A DNA stretch of 38,473 nt, from the NCBI GenBank assembly GCA_013288015.1, contig JABDCR010000014.1:11119-49591 (forward strand), written 5' to 3'. The notes under the pieces were generated by a model. The model searched no databases. It was not told the DNA's origin and was given only the letters and a program-made list of their open reading frames with translations. This DNA is from Bacteroidota bacterium (GTDB lineage Bacteria; Bacteroidota; Bacteroidia; B-17B0; Aurantibacillaceae). The position numbers were made by a program, and so were the translations under genes. Below are positions 18,892 through 26,781 of this stretch, in pieces (the first letter of the stretch is position 1; each line of letters starts with the position of its first letter).

Positions 18892-20436
18892 GTGAAACAA
18901 CTTGACTTTATTCTACTTTCCGTTTTCTTTTCGTTTAATGCATTTGCACAAGACCCGCTAGAGGAAAAAATTACAGACCTTGTTAAAAACAACGATTATA
19001 AAGACGCCGTACCTGTATATCAAAAACTGGTAAAAAAACATCCCGATAACGAAGAATATAAATATCAATTGGGAAAATGCCTTTTAAAAACGCATGGGAA
19101 TAGAGTAGAAACTATTAGCCTTTTTGAATCATCGTTATCAAAACGAAAACCTGATGCTGAAGCTTTTACATATATGGGGCAGGCTTACCAACATGATTTG
19201 CAGTTTGATAAGGCTATGGAAGCATATAACAAAGCCAAAGCTATTGCGTCAAAGCCTCAATTAGCTAAAATTGAACGGCAAATTGAAACCTGCTTGCACG
19301 CAAAAGAATTAATTATATATCCTATAAACGTAACCTTTACCAATTTAGGCAACGTGGTTAATTCTGAGTTTGCAGATTATTATCCAATTATTCCTGATGA
19401 CGAATCTTTTTTAATTTTTACTTCGCGTCGCCCTGAAAAATTGGCGAGTCGCCCTGAAATGGATGGTTATTTCCCCTCTGATATTTATACTGCTTCGCCT
19501 AAAGATGGAAAATGGATTGAACCAAAAGGTTTAGGAGCAAATATAAATACACATTTTGATGAAGAGGCTGTGGGAATTAGTCCGGATGGAAAAAAATTAA
19601 CGGTTTATGTTGATCATATTGATAGTTCGGGAAATCTTTATCTAACAGAGCCAAACAAAACAGGTGTGGGGTTTAAAAAAATAGAAAGGCTTGATGAAAA
19701 AATTAATGAGGGTTTTGAATCAACTGGTTCTATGAATAATGTCGGAGATGTATTTGCGTTTTCAAGCAATCGTAAAGGTGGGGCAGGAGAAAAAGACATT
19801 TATATTATTCGCAAACTCTCTAGCGGCAAATGGGCTTTACCGCAGAATTTGGGTGCAAATATCAATACAAAATACAACGAAGATTTTCCACACCTCACCA
19901 AAGATGGTAAAACACTTTACTTTGCATCAGAAGGGCATTCGAGTATGGGAGGTTACGACCTTTTCAAATCAGAGTGGAACGAAGAGCAAAAAAGCTGGTC
20001 TGCCCCTCAAAATTTAGGTTACCCAATAAACGATACATATGATAATGAAAGTATATTTTTTGTAGGCGATGGAGCTTATGCTTATGTATCTACTATTAAA
20101 GATGCAGGATTGGGCGATAGAGATATTTATAAAATAAAGTTTAATGAAATTGATACACGCTATTGCATTATTACTGGATACGTAACCACGTTAGATTCTT
20201 CGGATGCGACAATTAAAATTTCTATCAGGGCTTCTAAACCCGAAACTAAAGAAGTTTTAAAATTTGTACCTGTGCAAAAAACCGGAAAATATGTAATGGC
20301 ATTACCCCCGGGTAATTATACGTTAGATATAAAGGCTGATGGTTATGATGAAATTGTTACTTCGTTTATAATTTACGATTTACCCTTTCAACCTGAAAGA
20401 ACAAAAGACTTTTCGCTTAAGCAAAGCCCGAAATAA
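18892..20436 (+). CDS. PorE-like periplasmic protein: TPR, PD40 propeller, carboxypeptidase-regulatory-like domain; no OmpA domain
   Basis: The 514-residue protein starts with GTG at 18892; the following residues form a signal peptide (FILLSVFFSFNAFAQ) and no ATG fits better. Residues about 22-130 are TPR-like (YKYQLGKCLLKTHG, AFTYMGQAYQ). Residues about 150-415 contain PD40 propeller motifs (FLIFTSRRPE, VFAFSSNRKGGAGEKDIYII, TLYFASEGHSSMGGYDLFKS). About 425-505 is a carboxypeptidase-regulatory-like sandwich (GYVTTLDSSDATIKISIRAS, LPPGNYTLDIKADGYD). The order TPR, propeller, regulatory domain is that of the T9SS protein PorE, which normally ends in an OmpA-like peptidoglycan-binding domain. 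Here the frame stops before one, and there is no lipobox Cys. It may be a T9SS accessory protein or a truncated paralogue. Confidence 0.82.
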   Translation: MKQLDFILLSVFFSFNAFAQDPLEEKITDLVKNNDYKDAVPVYQKLVKKHPDNEEYKYQLGKCLLKTHGNRVETISLFESSLSKRKPDAEAFTYMGQAYQHDLQFDKAMEAYNKAKAIASKPQLAKIERQIETCLHAKELIIYPINVTFTNLGNVVNSEFADYYPIIPDDESFLIFTSRRPEKLASRPEMDGYFPSDIYTASPKDGKWIEPKGLGANINTHFDEEAVGISPDGKKLTVYVDHIDSSGNLYLTEPNKTGVGFKKIERLDEKINEGFESTGSMNNVGDVFAFSSNRKGGAGEKDIYIIRKLSSGKWALPQNLGANINTKYNEDFPHLTKDGKTLYFASEGHSSMGGYDLFKSEWNEEQKSWSAPQNLGYPINDTYDNESIFFVGDGAYAYVSTIKDAGLGDRDIYKIKFNEIDTRYCIITGYVTTLDSSDATIKISIRASKPETKEVLKFVPVQKTGKYVMALPPGNYTLDIKADGYDEIVTSFIIYDLPFQPERTKDFSLKQSPK

Positions 20437-20562
20437 AACGCCAAAGCAAAAGAGCTGTTAGCTATTTGTAAAATTACCATATCAGATTTGTCAGAACGCA
20501 AAGCCACCCTGCGCGAAAAACAACAGGGCTTAGATTTAACCGATTATTTGGTAGGTTGTTGA
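20437..20562 (+). pseudogene. Coding remnant in frame with, and directly after, the PorE-like stop codon
   Basis: The 41 codons immediately after the TAA at 20434-20436 are open in the same frame and read protein-like: AKAKELLAICKITISDL, then SERKATLREKQQGLDLTDYL, ending VGC and TGA. There is no start codon. The composition is helical and charged, unlike an OmpA domain. It could be the tail of a former longer gene or a fragment of another gene joined here by rearrangement. I do not recognise the family. Confidence 0.4.
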
Positions 20563-20573
20563 TAGATAAAAAC

Positions 20574-20611
20574 AAAACCCCTTAAAAGACTTATCTTAAA
20601 AGGGGTTTTTT
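20574..20611 (+). terminator. Rho-independent terminator after the PorE-like gene
   Basis: AAAACCCCTT (20574-20583) and AAGGGGTTTT (20600-20609) are a perfect 10-bp inverted repeat, followed by further Ts. The inner loop of 16 nt can partly pair. It would end transcription from the 18892 gene and its remnant tail. Confidence 0.8.
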
Positions 20612-20724
20612 GTTAGTGGAGGCAAGTGACCTATTGTCGAACTCCTTCTGGCTAGATTTCAAGCAGTTACTTAAATCCGTCAAGTGATTCTTAAATTGAG
20701 TTACTTGACATAATTAGGAAAAAC

Positions 20725-20925
20725 ATGCATTTAAAGCAATTGACAGAAATGATTAACTGGGGTGCTCGTTACCCTTTACCAATGGATACGCGAGTTGTAC
20801 ACAAATTTTCTGAAGCTGTTCCTTCAAATATGGTTTATGGTTTTCACATTCTTGATGTAATGGAGCCTTTATTCAACGTATTTGAAAAAGAAGACAAAGG
20901 TATGAGCTTAAATAATAACGTATAA
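20725..20925 (+). CDS. Small hypothetical protein
   Basis: The 66-residue ORF starts at ATG 20725 (MHLKQLTEMINWGARYPLPM). It contains no signal peptide, Cys or membrane helix, and I recognise no family. The same frame is open for ten codons upstream of the ATG (after a TAA), so it might be a fragment of a longer gene. It stands about 110 nt after the terminator and 136 nt before the kinase gene. Composition is balanced and protein-like, which is the main reason to keep it. Confidence 0.35.
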   Translation: MHLKQLTEMINWGARYPLPMDTRVVHKFSEAVPSNMVYGFHILDVMEPLFNVFEKEDKGMSLNNNV

Positions 20926-21061
20926 GATTATTTCAAAATATGTAAATAAGAGTCGAAATCAGTTTTCAATTCATACATAATAAGATAAGGTATTAGATAA
21001 TAGAGTCACTATAAAATATTTTTTTTATACCTTTATATATTAATAATAAAAACAAATAGTA

Positions 21062-21898
21062 ATGGGAACTTGGAACATAAGTAACACAATTGACGAGGGT
21101 GGGTTTGGAAAAGTCCATGTAGTAACTGATTCAGTTTCTGGGCAACAGGCCGCTTTAAAGGAATTGAAAAGCCTTCACCCAAATAATGTAACAAGGTTTG
21201 CAACAGAAATAAAAATTCTTCAAAACTATAATCATAATCATATTATAACCGTTCTTGATTCAAACATAAATGGAAATCCTCCTAAAGTTGGCCCTTGGTA
21301 TGTTATGGAATATATGAATGGTGGCTCTTTAAAAACAAAAAATGCAGAAATGTTTAGAAATGGGCTTTGGGCACAAAAATGGGCGTTTGAAAATGTAATT
21401 TTCCCTGTACTTGATGCTATGCAATATGCACATTCACATAACACCCACCCTTCCTATCATAGAGATTTAAAGCCTGCAAATCTTTTATTTACTAACCAAA
21501 ATCATATTAAAGTAGCAGATTGGGGAATAGGAAAAGATATAAATAGAACATCTATAACTTTAACCGTTGGAGGAATGGGAACTCCGGGTTATTGCTCGCC
21601 TGAACAATGGTTTCATCCTTCTACTTTAGGCGTGGTTGATCAGAGAACAGATATTTATTCTTTAGGTGTTATTTTTTATGAGATGATGACAGGAAGGGTA
21701 CCACAAATATTTAATGGTGCGACAGCACAGCAACTTCATGTTGCACCACCTTCACAATTTCACTCTTCTATCATTCAAAAAGCACCACGTCTTGATAATG
21801 CAATTCTAAGAATGATGGCTTTTGATGCAAGCAATCGCTATCAAACAATTCAACAAGCAAGAACCGAATTAACTTCAATATACAATTTAATACCCTAA
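21062..21898 (+). CDS. Compact cytoplasmic Ser/Thr protein kinase (Hanks type)
   Basis: The 278 residues are almost entirely kinase domain. The glycine loop is EGGFGKV (12-18), the ATP-anchoring lysine K33 (AALKEL), and the catalytic loop YHRDLKPANLLF with D135. The metal-binding motif is DWG (D153-W154-G155) instead of the common DFG. The activation segment ends GTPGYCSPEQW, followed by DIYSLGVIFYEMMTG. All catalytic residues needed for activity are present. There is no membrane helix or PASTA/sensor domain, so signal input must come from a partner. The PP2C gene starts 1 nt after its stop, so they form a kinase/phosphatase couple. Substrates unknown. Confidence 0.94.
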   Translation: MGTWNISNTIDEGGFGKVHVVTDSVSGQQAALKELKSLHPNNVTRFATEIKILQNYNHNHIITVLDSNINGNPPKVGPWYVMEYMNGGSLKTKNAEMFRNGLWAQKWAFENVIFPVLDAMQYAHSHNTHPSYHRDLKPANLLFTNQNHIKVADWGIGKDINRTSITLTVGGMGTPGYCSPEQWFHPSTLGVVDQRTDIYSLGVIFYEMMTGRVPQIFNGATAQQLHVAPPSQFHSSIIQKAPRLDNAILRMMAFDASNRYQTIQQARTELTSIYNLIP

Positions 21899-21899
21899 A

Positions 21900-22685
21900 A
21901 TGTTTAACGATAAAAAGAAAATACGTCCTATTACTCTTTTCACTCAAACTAATGTGGGAAAAGAAAGAGATAATAACGAAGATAGTGTCGCTTCTTTAGT
22001 ACTAAATGCCAATAGTTCTAAGAAAGAATTTGATTGTGGTATTCTTGTTGTTGCTGACGGAATGGGGGGGCATGAAATGGGAGAAGTTGCATCAGATATT
22101 GCAGTTAAAACTTTTGTAGAGAAAGTTTTGCATAATATTCTTCATTCTTCAAAAGATAAATCTAAAATAGATTTTTCTGAAATACTTGAAAAATCGGTAA
22201 TTGCTGCAAATAAAGAAGTAATAAATATGGCGGGGGGTAAATCTAATCGTATGGGTACAACTTTAGTTGGCGCAATCATTTTTGATAATCGTGCATATAT
22301 TGCTAATGTCGGAGATTCAAGAGCCTATTTAGTGAAATCAAAAAAATCATTGATTCAAATAACCAAAGATCATTCTGCTGTGCAGGCAATGTTAGACGCA
22401 AACATTATTACTAAAGAACAGGCAAAAAACCATCCAAGGAAACATATTATTACTAAGTCTCTTGGGTTAAACGAGGAGATACGTCCTGATATTTTTGAAC
22501 AAAATCTTGATGATGGTGTTTTATTGCTTTGTTCCGATGGATTATTTAATATGGTGGATGATGAAGATATTATCCAGGCTGTAAATGGAAACATTTATAA
22601 TACTGCGGAGGATTTAATTACGCTTGCAAACAAGCATGGTGGATTAGATAATATTAGTGTTGGTTTAGCAAGCTATAATTCATAG
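21900..22685 (+). CDS. PP2C-family Ser/Thr protein phosphatase
   Basis: The 261-residue protein carries the PP2C motifs in order: RDNNEDS (D28), VVADGMGGHEMGEVAS (D53), GTTLVGAIIF, VGDSRAYLV, ITKDHSAVQ, LLLCSDGLFNMVDDEDI and DNISVGLASY. These Asp residues coordinate the metal pair that hydrolyses phospho-Ser/Thr. It has no membrane segment. Translation is probably coupled to the kinase, since only one base separates the stop and the ATG. It would reset phosphorylation set by the kinase. Kinase/PP2C pairs occur in TerY-P-type and secretion-related cassettes, but no vWA (TerY) or FHA partner is visible here. Confidence 0.94.
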   Translation: MFNDKKKIRPITLFTQTNVGKERDNNEDSVASLVLNANSSKKEFDCGILVVADGMGGHEMGEVASDIAVKTFVEKVLHNILHSSKDKSKIDFSEILEKSVIAANKEVINMAGGKSNRMGTTLVGAIIFDNRAYIANVGDSRAYLVKSKKSLIQITKDHSAVQAMLDANIITKEQAKNHPRKHIITKSLGLNEEIRPDIFEQNLDDGVLLLCSDGLFNMVDDEDIIQAVNGNIYNTAEDLITLANKHGGLDNISVGLASYNS

Positions 22686-22750
22686 GCAGCTTCCTGACGA
22701 AAAACTTAAACGTAAGCAGATAAAAAAAGGTTTGATTTTCGTTAGTTCAA

Positions 22751-22785
22751 ATAACATCATTCTTCTATTGATGTTATGATTTTTT
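22751..22785 (+). terminator. Terminator of the kinase/phosphatase operon
   Basis: ATAACATCA (22751-22759) and TGATGTTAT (22769-22777) form a perfect 9-bp stem with a 9-nt loop, followed by GATTTTTT. It lies between convergent genes ending at 22685 and 22786. Confidence 0.78.
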
Positions 22786-23556
22786 CTATTCTATATGATG
22801 TTTCATTTTATTAAATACAATTGATCTTTTTATTGCGTCTTCTAATTCGACTTTTATCTTAAAATTTTCCAGCCCCTTTATCCTTTCATTTATTAACTGG
22901 ATTTCTTTATCAGTAAAAAGTAACCCACTTATTGGGACCATTTTTAGTTTGAAATCTTCGTATATATACCAGTACATATTTGCCTTTCCATAAAGTTGCT
23001 TATCTGTTAGGTACTCATATTTCCTCATTAAATCCATTTTTATTTCTGCTTCTCCATTTGTAAGGGCATTAGAATACAATTCATTGTATATTTCATTATG
23101 CTCAAGCTCCATAAATTCAATAATCTCTTTAGTATAAACAAAAGTAAGTCCTGTATGGAAATTGTTTTTTTCGCAAATTATGAGAAAAAAAGATTTGTAC
23201 TCTTCGCCAATCTTTGCAACATCAATAAACATCCAATATTTTGCAAGTTCGGGTGTTTGGTGACACCAAAAGTTTGAGTGGTTTTTCTCTTGAATTACAT
23301 CACCGGTTAATCTATGGAGTCTTTCGTTTAAAGTTTCATGAAAAACCGCAATGATTTTTATAAACTCTTCTGGCTTTAAATATTGTTTCAAAGCACCCCA
23401 AAGAAGATATTGAGATTCGTTATCAGTTTTTCCTTCAAATGTTTCATCTGCAACATAACCAACAACATTCTTTTGCTGATCATAAAAAAAATTAATCATA
23501 GGCTTCTTAAGCCCTATGCCCTCAATTATGCGCTTTATTTTTTCAAGTAATTCCAT
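22786..23556 (-). CDS. Hypothetical protein, second gene of a two-gene unit with a HEPN-like gene
   Basis: The 256-residue soluble protein starts at ATG 23556 (MELLEKIKRIIEG). I do not recognise a family. A conserved-looking N-terminal segment contains ADETFEGKT then LLWGALKQYL and AVFHETLNERLHRLTGD. The C-terminal half is helical and charged. It overlaps the upstream HEPN-like gene by 22 nt, so the products are likely made together. Two-gene units with a HEPN protein are often toxin/antitoxin or effector/partner pairs, but no nucleotidyltransferase signature (GSxARG) is present, so it is not an ordinary MNT antitoxin. Confidence 0.75.
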   Translation of the reverse strand: MELLEKIKRIIEGIGLKKPMINFFYDQQKNVVGYVADETFEGKTDNESQYLLWGALKQYLKPEEFIKIIAVFHETLNERLHRLTGDVIQEKNHSNFWCHQTPELAKYWMFIDVAKIGEEYKSFFLIICEKNNFHTGLTFVYTKEIIEFMELEHNEIYNELYSNALTNGEAEIKMDLMRKYEYLTDKQLYGKANMYWYIYEDFKLKMVPISGLLFTDKEIQLINERIKGLENFKIKVELEDAIKRSIVFNKMKHHIE

Positions 23557-24011
23557 TTTGCTATACCGATTTCTGTTATTAAATGTGTTGCATTAAATAA
23601 TTCTGAACATTTGTAAAAAAAGTACTTATTAATATCTTTATGTTTAGTATTGGCCATTTCATGACCGAATTGTCTCTTTAATCTTTTTTCAGAATAATAT
23701 CGAAGATTATTGTTCCAAACCTTTTTAGCTTGTTTTATTGCTACAATAATTGCTTCCCTTTCTTTTTGTTCTTTTTTATTCCCCTCATCAAAAAGTGTGG
23801 TTAATTTAGAATCTATCAGTAAATTTTCTAAATCATGTTTAGAGTCAAACATCGGATTATATTTAAGTATGTAGGCCCTTAACATACATTCTATAGCTAC
23901 ACCTGCTGAATAAACAGTAAAAATTATCCGATCTTGTTCCTTCGAAAGGTGCTTAAAATCTTGCAATCTTTCTATTGCGGCGGTATAATAGTCTGTATCT
24001 GTATAATCCAT
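23535..24011 (-). CDS. HEPN-like domain protein
   Basis: The 158-residue all-helical protein starts at ATG 24011. The segment YSAGVAIECMLRAYILKYN followed by DSKHDLENLL fits the HEPN fold (helix with small residues, then a His-Asp-Leu helix). The RxxxxH ribonuclease motif is not clearly present: RQFGH has only three residues between Arg and His. It could therefore be a non-catalytic HEPN or belong to a variant group. It is the first gene of the minus-strand pair, with a TAnnTTTG element 12 nt upstream. Its role could be defence, toxin or substrate binding; this is uncertain. Confidence 0.6.
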   Translation of the reverse strand: MDYTDTDYYTAAIERLQDFKHLSKEQDRIIFTVYSAGVAIECMLRAYILKYNPMFDSKHDLENLLIDSKLTTLFDEGNKKEQKEREAIIVAIKQAKKVWNNNLRYYSEKRLKRQFGHEMANTKHKDINKYFFYKCSELFNATHLITEIGIAKWNYLKK

Positions 24012-24022
24012 AAATGCTCAAT

Positions 24023-24030
24023 CAAATATA
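24023..24030 (-). promoter_or_regulatory. -7 element TATATTTG for the HEPN-like gene pair
   Basis: Minus-strand 24030-24023 reads TATATTTG, matching TAnnTTTG, 12 nt before the ATG at 24011. No -33 TTG at the usual distance. Confidence 0.42.
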
Positions 24031-24126
24031 ATGAATTGCAAAACAATAAAAATAAAAAGTTATTTATGGAAAGCTGAGTAATAACTTATAAGAAGAATCG
24101 AAACTGAAAATATTTGTTGAAACAGC

Positions 24127-24423
24127 TTGAAAACTATACACGTATTAAAAACTGAAAAAAATGTAAATTCACATTTCGAATTAATCCCGTATTACAAATA
24201 CATGAAGTACATAGAAAAAAACAGGCTTGAAAAATTCTTAAACCTAAAAGGCTATCAATTAGAAGGTGCCTTCGAATCAACAGAAACAAAGCAAGCTTTT
24301 GCAAAATGGGTAAAATCTACCAATGAAAAATTACATGTACCTAAAAAGGATTATTTCCAAAGCTCAGAACTGCCGCAAATATTTAATAGCCAAGAATTGT
24401 TAAACGAGTTCAGGAAGTTTTAA
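24127..24423 (+). CDS. Hypothetical protein, TTG start or shorter
   Basis: The frame of 98 codons begins with TTG at 24127; the first ATG is at 24202 and would give 73 residues (MKYIEKNRLEKFL). An in-frame TGA lies two codons before the TTG. The product is charged and soluble (GYQLEGAFESTETKQAFAKW). I recognise no family. It is divergent from the HEPN-like pair and precedes two other small genes on the same strand. Confidence 0.5.
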   Translation: MKTIHVLKTEKNVNSHFELIPYYKYMKYIEKNRLEKFLNLKGYQLEGAFESTETKQAFAKWVKSTNEKLHVPKKDYFQSSELPQIFNSQELLNEFRKF

Positions 24424-24501
24424 ACACAGCATTTAATTGAGATTTAATTTTCGTAATTTGGGTATATTGAACTGAGTTAGCTAACCTTAATATTTTGCAA
24501 T

Positions 24502-24690
24502 ATGTTTGAGTTAAGTAAAAGCATCTTGGAAAAAGTAAGTTTTGATAAAACACTTTTTCGTAAAGAATTGAAAAAAGCCATTAAATGGGCTAAGCCCAAT
24601 GAAAAAACTTTATTGAAAGTATGGTGTCTGGCTACATTTGGACATCAATATGCAGAGGAGATAATGGAAGTTTTTAAAAACACTGCGTAG
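24502..24690 (+). CDS. Small conserved-type hypothetical protein (62 aa)
   Basis: The ATG at 24502 opens a 62-residue, basic, helical protein (MFELSKSILEKVSFDK, KVWCLATFGHQYAEEIMEVF). I recall similar short proteins in Bacteroidota genomes but know no function. It ends 26 nt before the EamA gene and could be co-transcribed with it. A 10-bp palindrome GTTAGCTAAC (24476-24485) lies upstream. Confidence 0.65.
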   Translation: MFELSKSILEKVSFDKTLFRKELKKAIKWAKPNEKTLLKVWCLATFGHQYAEEIMEVFKNTA

Positions 24691-24716
24691 GGATTAGAAT
24701 AAACAAAATATACTTT

Positions 24717-25130
24717 ATGTGGTGGATTTACGCTTTATTATCAGCTCTATTTGCTTCTCTTACTGCCATCTTTGCCAAAGTTGGGATTAAAGGAGTTGAT
24801 TCAGATTTGGCAACTGCAATTCGTACCGTCATCATTTTAATAATGGCTTGGTTAATTGTTTTCTTTAAAGGAAGCTTTCAGTCGTTCACTTCATTGACAA
24901 AATATAATATTATTTTTATCTGCCTATCAGGAATTGCAACAGGTTTATCATGGATATTTTATTTTAAGGCCTTGCAACTGGGTAAAGTATCACAGGTTGC
25001 CCCGGTAGATAAATTAAGTGTGGCACTAACAATAATTCTTTCTGTTGTTATTCTTAAAGAAGTTCTTACACTTAAAGTAGCTATTGGGGCTGTTTTAATT
25101 ATTGCTGGAACAATTTTATTGATTTTGTAA
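24717..25130 (+). CDS. EamA-family (DMT superfamily) half-size transporter
   Basis: The 137-residue protein is almost wholly hydrophobic, with five predicted helices (ALLSALFASLTAIFAKVG, TVIILIMAWLIVFF, IIFICLSGIATGLSWIFYF, ALTIILSVVILKEVL, AIGAVLIIAGTILLIL). It matches a single EamA repeat; most DMT exporters have two fused repeats (about 280-300 residues), so this one should act as a dimer. The motifs FYFKALQLGKVSQVAPVDKL and LKEVLT are typical. Inner membrane; substrate unknown. Confidence 0.9.
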   Translation: MWWIYALLSALFASLTAIFAKVGIKGVDSDLATAIRTVIILIMAWLIVFFKGSFQSFTSLTKYNIIFICLSGIATGLSWIFYFKALQLGKVSQVAPVDKLSVALTIILSVVILKEVLTLKVAIGAVLIIAGTILLIL

Positions 25131-25735
25131 AATTTGTTTTTTAAAAGCAGTGAGGTTTGCTAAAATCTCCTTAAAAAGCTGTCAGCTGGAAAGTGAACTT
25201 AGGTCAACATTGACCTAAGTTGTTATGAATGGGCGATACTTACTCGTTTTTTATTGCTTATTAGTTTTAAAACTTTCATTTAACTAACTTCTTAAATACA
25301 AAAAGTATATGATTGATAAAATAAGACATGGTAATTTTTTAATTCGATTAGCCCTTAGTTATGAAGTTACTTTTTAATTATTGATTTATAAATCATCAAC
25401 TTGCCCTCATAATATATAGGCAATTCTGTATCAGTTGTTAAAATTTTAGATGTAAGAAAAATGAACATTTTGTATTAAAAACATTTCGTTTTTTACAATT
25501 ATTTATCGTAGAATAAAACATCACCTCTGCAACCCCAGTAAAATTAACCCAATATTACACATACGTAAGAAAAAATAACTGTCTACGGTATTACTTAGGT
25601 ATTACGACTAACAAGAAAATGAAGGAATATCAATTGTTCATCAAGTAATTCGCCTAGTTCATGTAAAATATTTTATAAGCCTTCGAACTATACCTTTCTT
25701 TGCTATGTATCATATAAAACTTAAAATTTAGTATC
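25131..25735. other. Gene-poor region, about 600 bp
   Basis: No convincing gene is visible on either strand. It contains the 26-bp palindrome at 25196-25221. On the minus strand there is also a 33-codon frame (25468 down to 25367) whose reading (TSKILTTDTELPIYYEGKL) looks like a gene tail or chance ORF. The last ~100 bp should hold the promoter of the 25736 operon, but no good TAnnTTTG is seen (TACCTTTC near 25690 is the closest). Confidence 0.6.
25196..25221. repeat. 26-bp palindrome, copy 1 (perfect 12-bp arms)
   Basis: AACTTAGGTCAA (25196-25207), centre CA, then TTGACCTAAGTT (25210-25221). The arms are perfectly complementary. No T-run follows, so it does not look like a terminator. A second copy with two changes is at 35158-35183. 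Confidence 0.85.
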
Positions 25736-26752
25736 ATGGAAAATCACTTTCATTTTGGAGAAGATAAATCTTCTGAAGCAAGTAATGACGGAATTGACCG
25801 TAAAGGATTTTTGAAATGTATGGCTTGGGCCGGAACCGGGGTATTGTGGATGATGTCGGGTGGTGTTTTAAAGGCATTTGGTATGAGTGAAATGATTGAC
25901 AAAACCACTGGCGGAATAAAGAAAGGACTTATAATGCCAAAATCAGATTTTAGCTTCGTTCAAATCAGTGACAGCCATATTGGTTTTAATAAACCAGCAA
26001 ATCCTGATGTGGTGGGAACCTTGCTGGCAACGATTTCAAAAATCAATAATATGCCGACTGCTCCGTCCTTTGTATTGCATACTGGCGACCTTACCCACTT
26101 GGCGCAGGCAGATGAATTTGATACACTAGAACAGTCTTTAAAAAGCGTAAAAACTGAAAAAATATTTTATGTACCTGGTGAACATGACGTGACCGATAAT
26201 GGAAAATTATATTTGGAACGATACGGAAAAGGAACCAAAGGAGATGGCTGGTACAGTTTTGATTCAAACGGTGTACATTTTATTGGACTTGTAAATGTTA
26301 CCAATCATGTTGATGGCGGCCTTGGATATATTGGCGGAGCACAGTTAGAATGGTTGGAGAATGATTTGAAGGGACTTACAAGCAGTACGCCTATTGTAGT
26401 TTTTGCTCACATCCCACTTTGGACGATATATCCGCAATGGGGCTGGGGAACTGATGATAGTGCCAAAGCCTTATCATATCTAAAACGTTTTGGATCTGTA
26501 TCGGTTTTAAACGGTCATATTCATCAGACCATACAGAAGATCGAAGGAAATATTACATTTCACACTGCTAACTCAACAGCATTCCCTCAGCCCGCACCTG
26601 GTACGGCACCTTCCGCTGGCCCAATGAAAGTACCGGCAGAGAAACTTCGCACGTTTTTAGGCTTAACAAGTGTGAACTACATTGAACACAACCATACATT
26701 GGCTATTACTGATACGCCATTAATCGAAACTGAAAAGGCTGGTGGTCAATAA
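25736..26752 (+). CDS. Calcineurin-like metallophosphoesterase with Tat-like leader
   Basis: The 338-residue protein shows the metallophosphoesterase motifs in order: ISDSHIGF (about 80), HTGDLTHLAQ (about 117), VPGEHD (about 148), VFAHIPLW (about 222) and LNGHIHQ (about 260). The third motif has Glu where the canonical GNHD has Asn. Near residues 21-44 DRKGFLKCMAWAGTGVLWMM resembles a twin-arginine signal with RK instead of RR, set back from the N-terminus, so export to the periplasm is likely. It is the first gene of a probable operon with a YceI-like protein (29 nt gap) and a c-type cytochrome. The natural substrate is unknown. Confidence 0.88.
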   Translation: MENHFHFGEDKSSEASNDGIDRKGFLKCMAWAGTGVLWMMSGGVLKAFGMSEMIDKTTGGIKKGLIMPKSDFSFVQISDSHIGFNKPANPDVVGTLLATISKINNMPTAPSFVLHTGDLTHLAQADEFDTLEQSLKSVKTEKIFYVPGEHDVTDNGKLYLERYGKGTKGDGWYSFDSNGVHFIGLVNVTNHVDGGLGYIGGAQLEWLENDLKGLTSSTPIVVFAHIPLWTIYPQWGWGTDDSAKALSYLKRFGSVSVLNGHIHQTIQKIEGNITFHTANSTAFPQPAPGTAPSAGPMKVPAEKLRTFLGLTSVNYIEHNHTLAITDTPLIETEKAGGQ

Positions 26753-26781
26753 TAATAGGTAACTAATTAAAACATTTATTA

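Noticed and set aside
20611-20690. tRNA/tmRNA 3'-end-like segment (GTCGAAC in the middle, TGGAGG at one end), a possible att site
   Set aside because: Read on the minus strand, the TTCGA loop is not flanked by complementary T-stem halves, and the end is not CCA. No integrase or matching repeat is present.
22786-23556. Minimal nucleotidyltransferase antitoxin for the HEPN-like protein
   Set aside because: No GSxARG/G-S-x-x-R-G and D-x-D pattern could be found in the translation.
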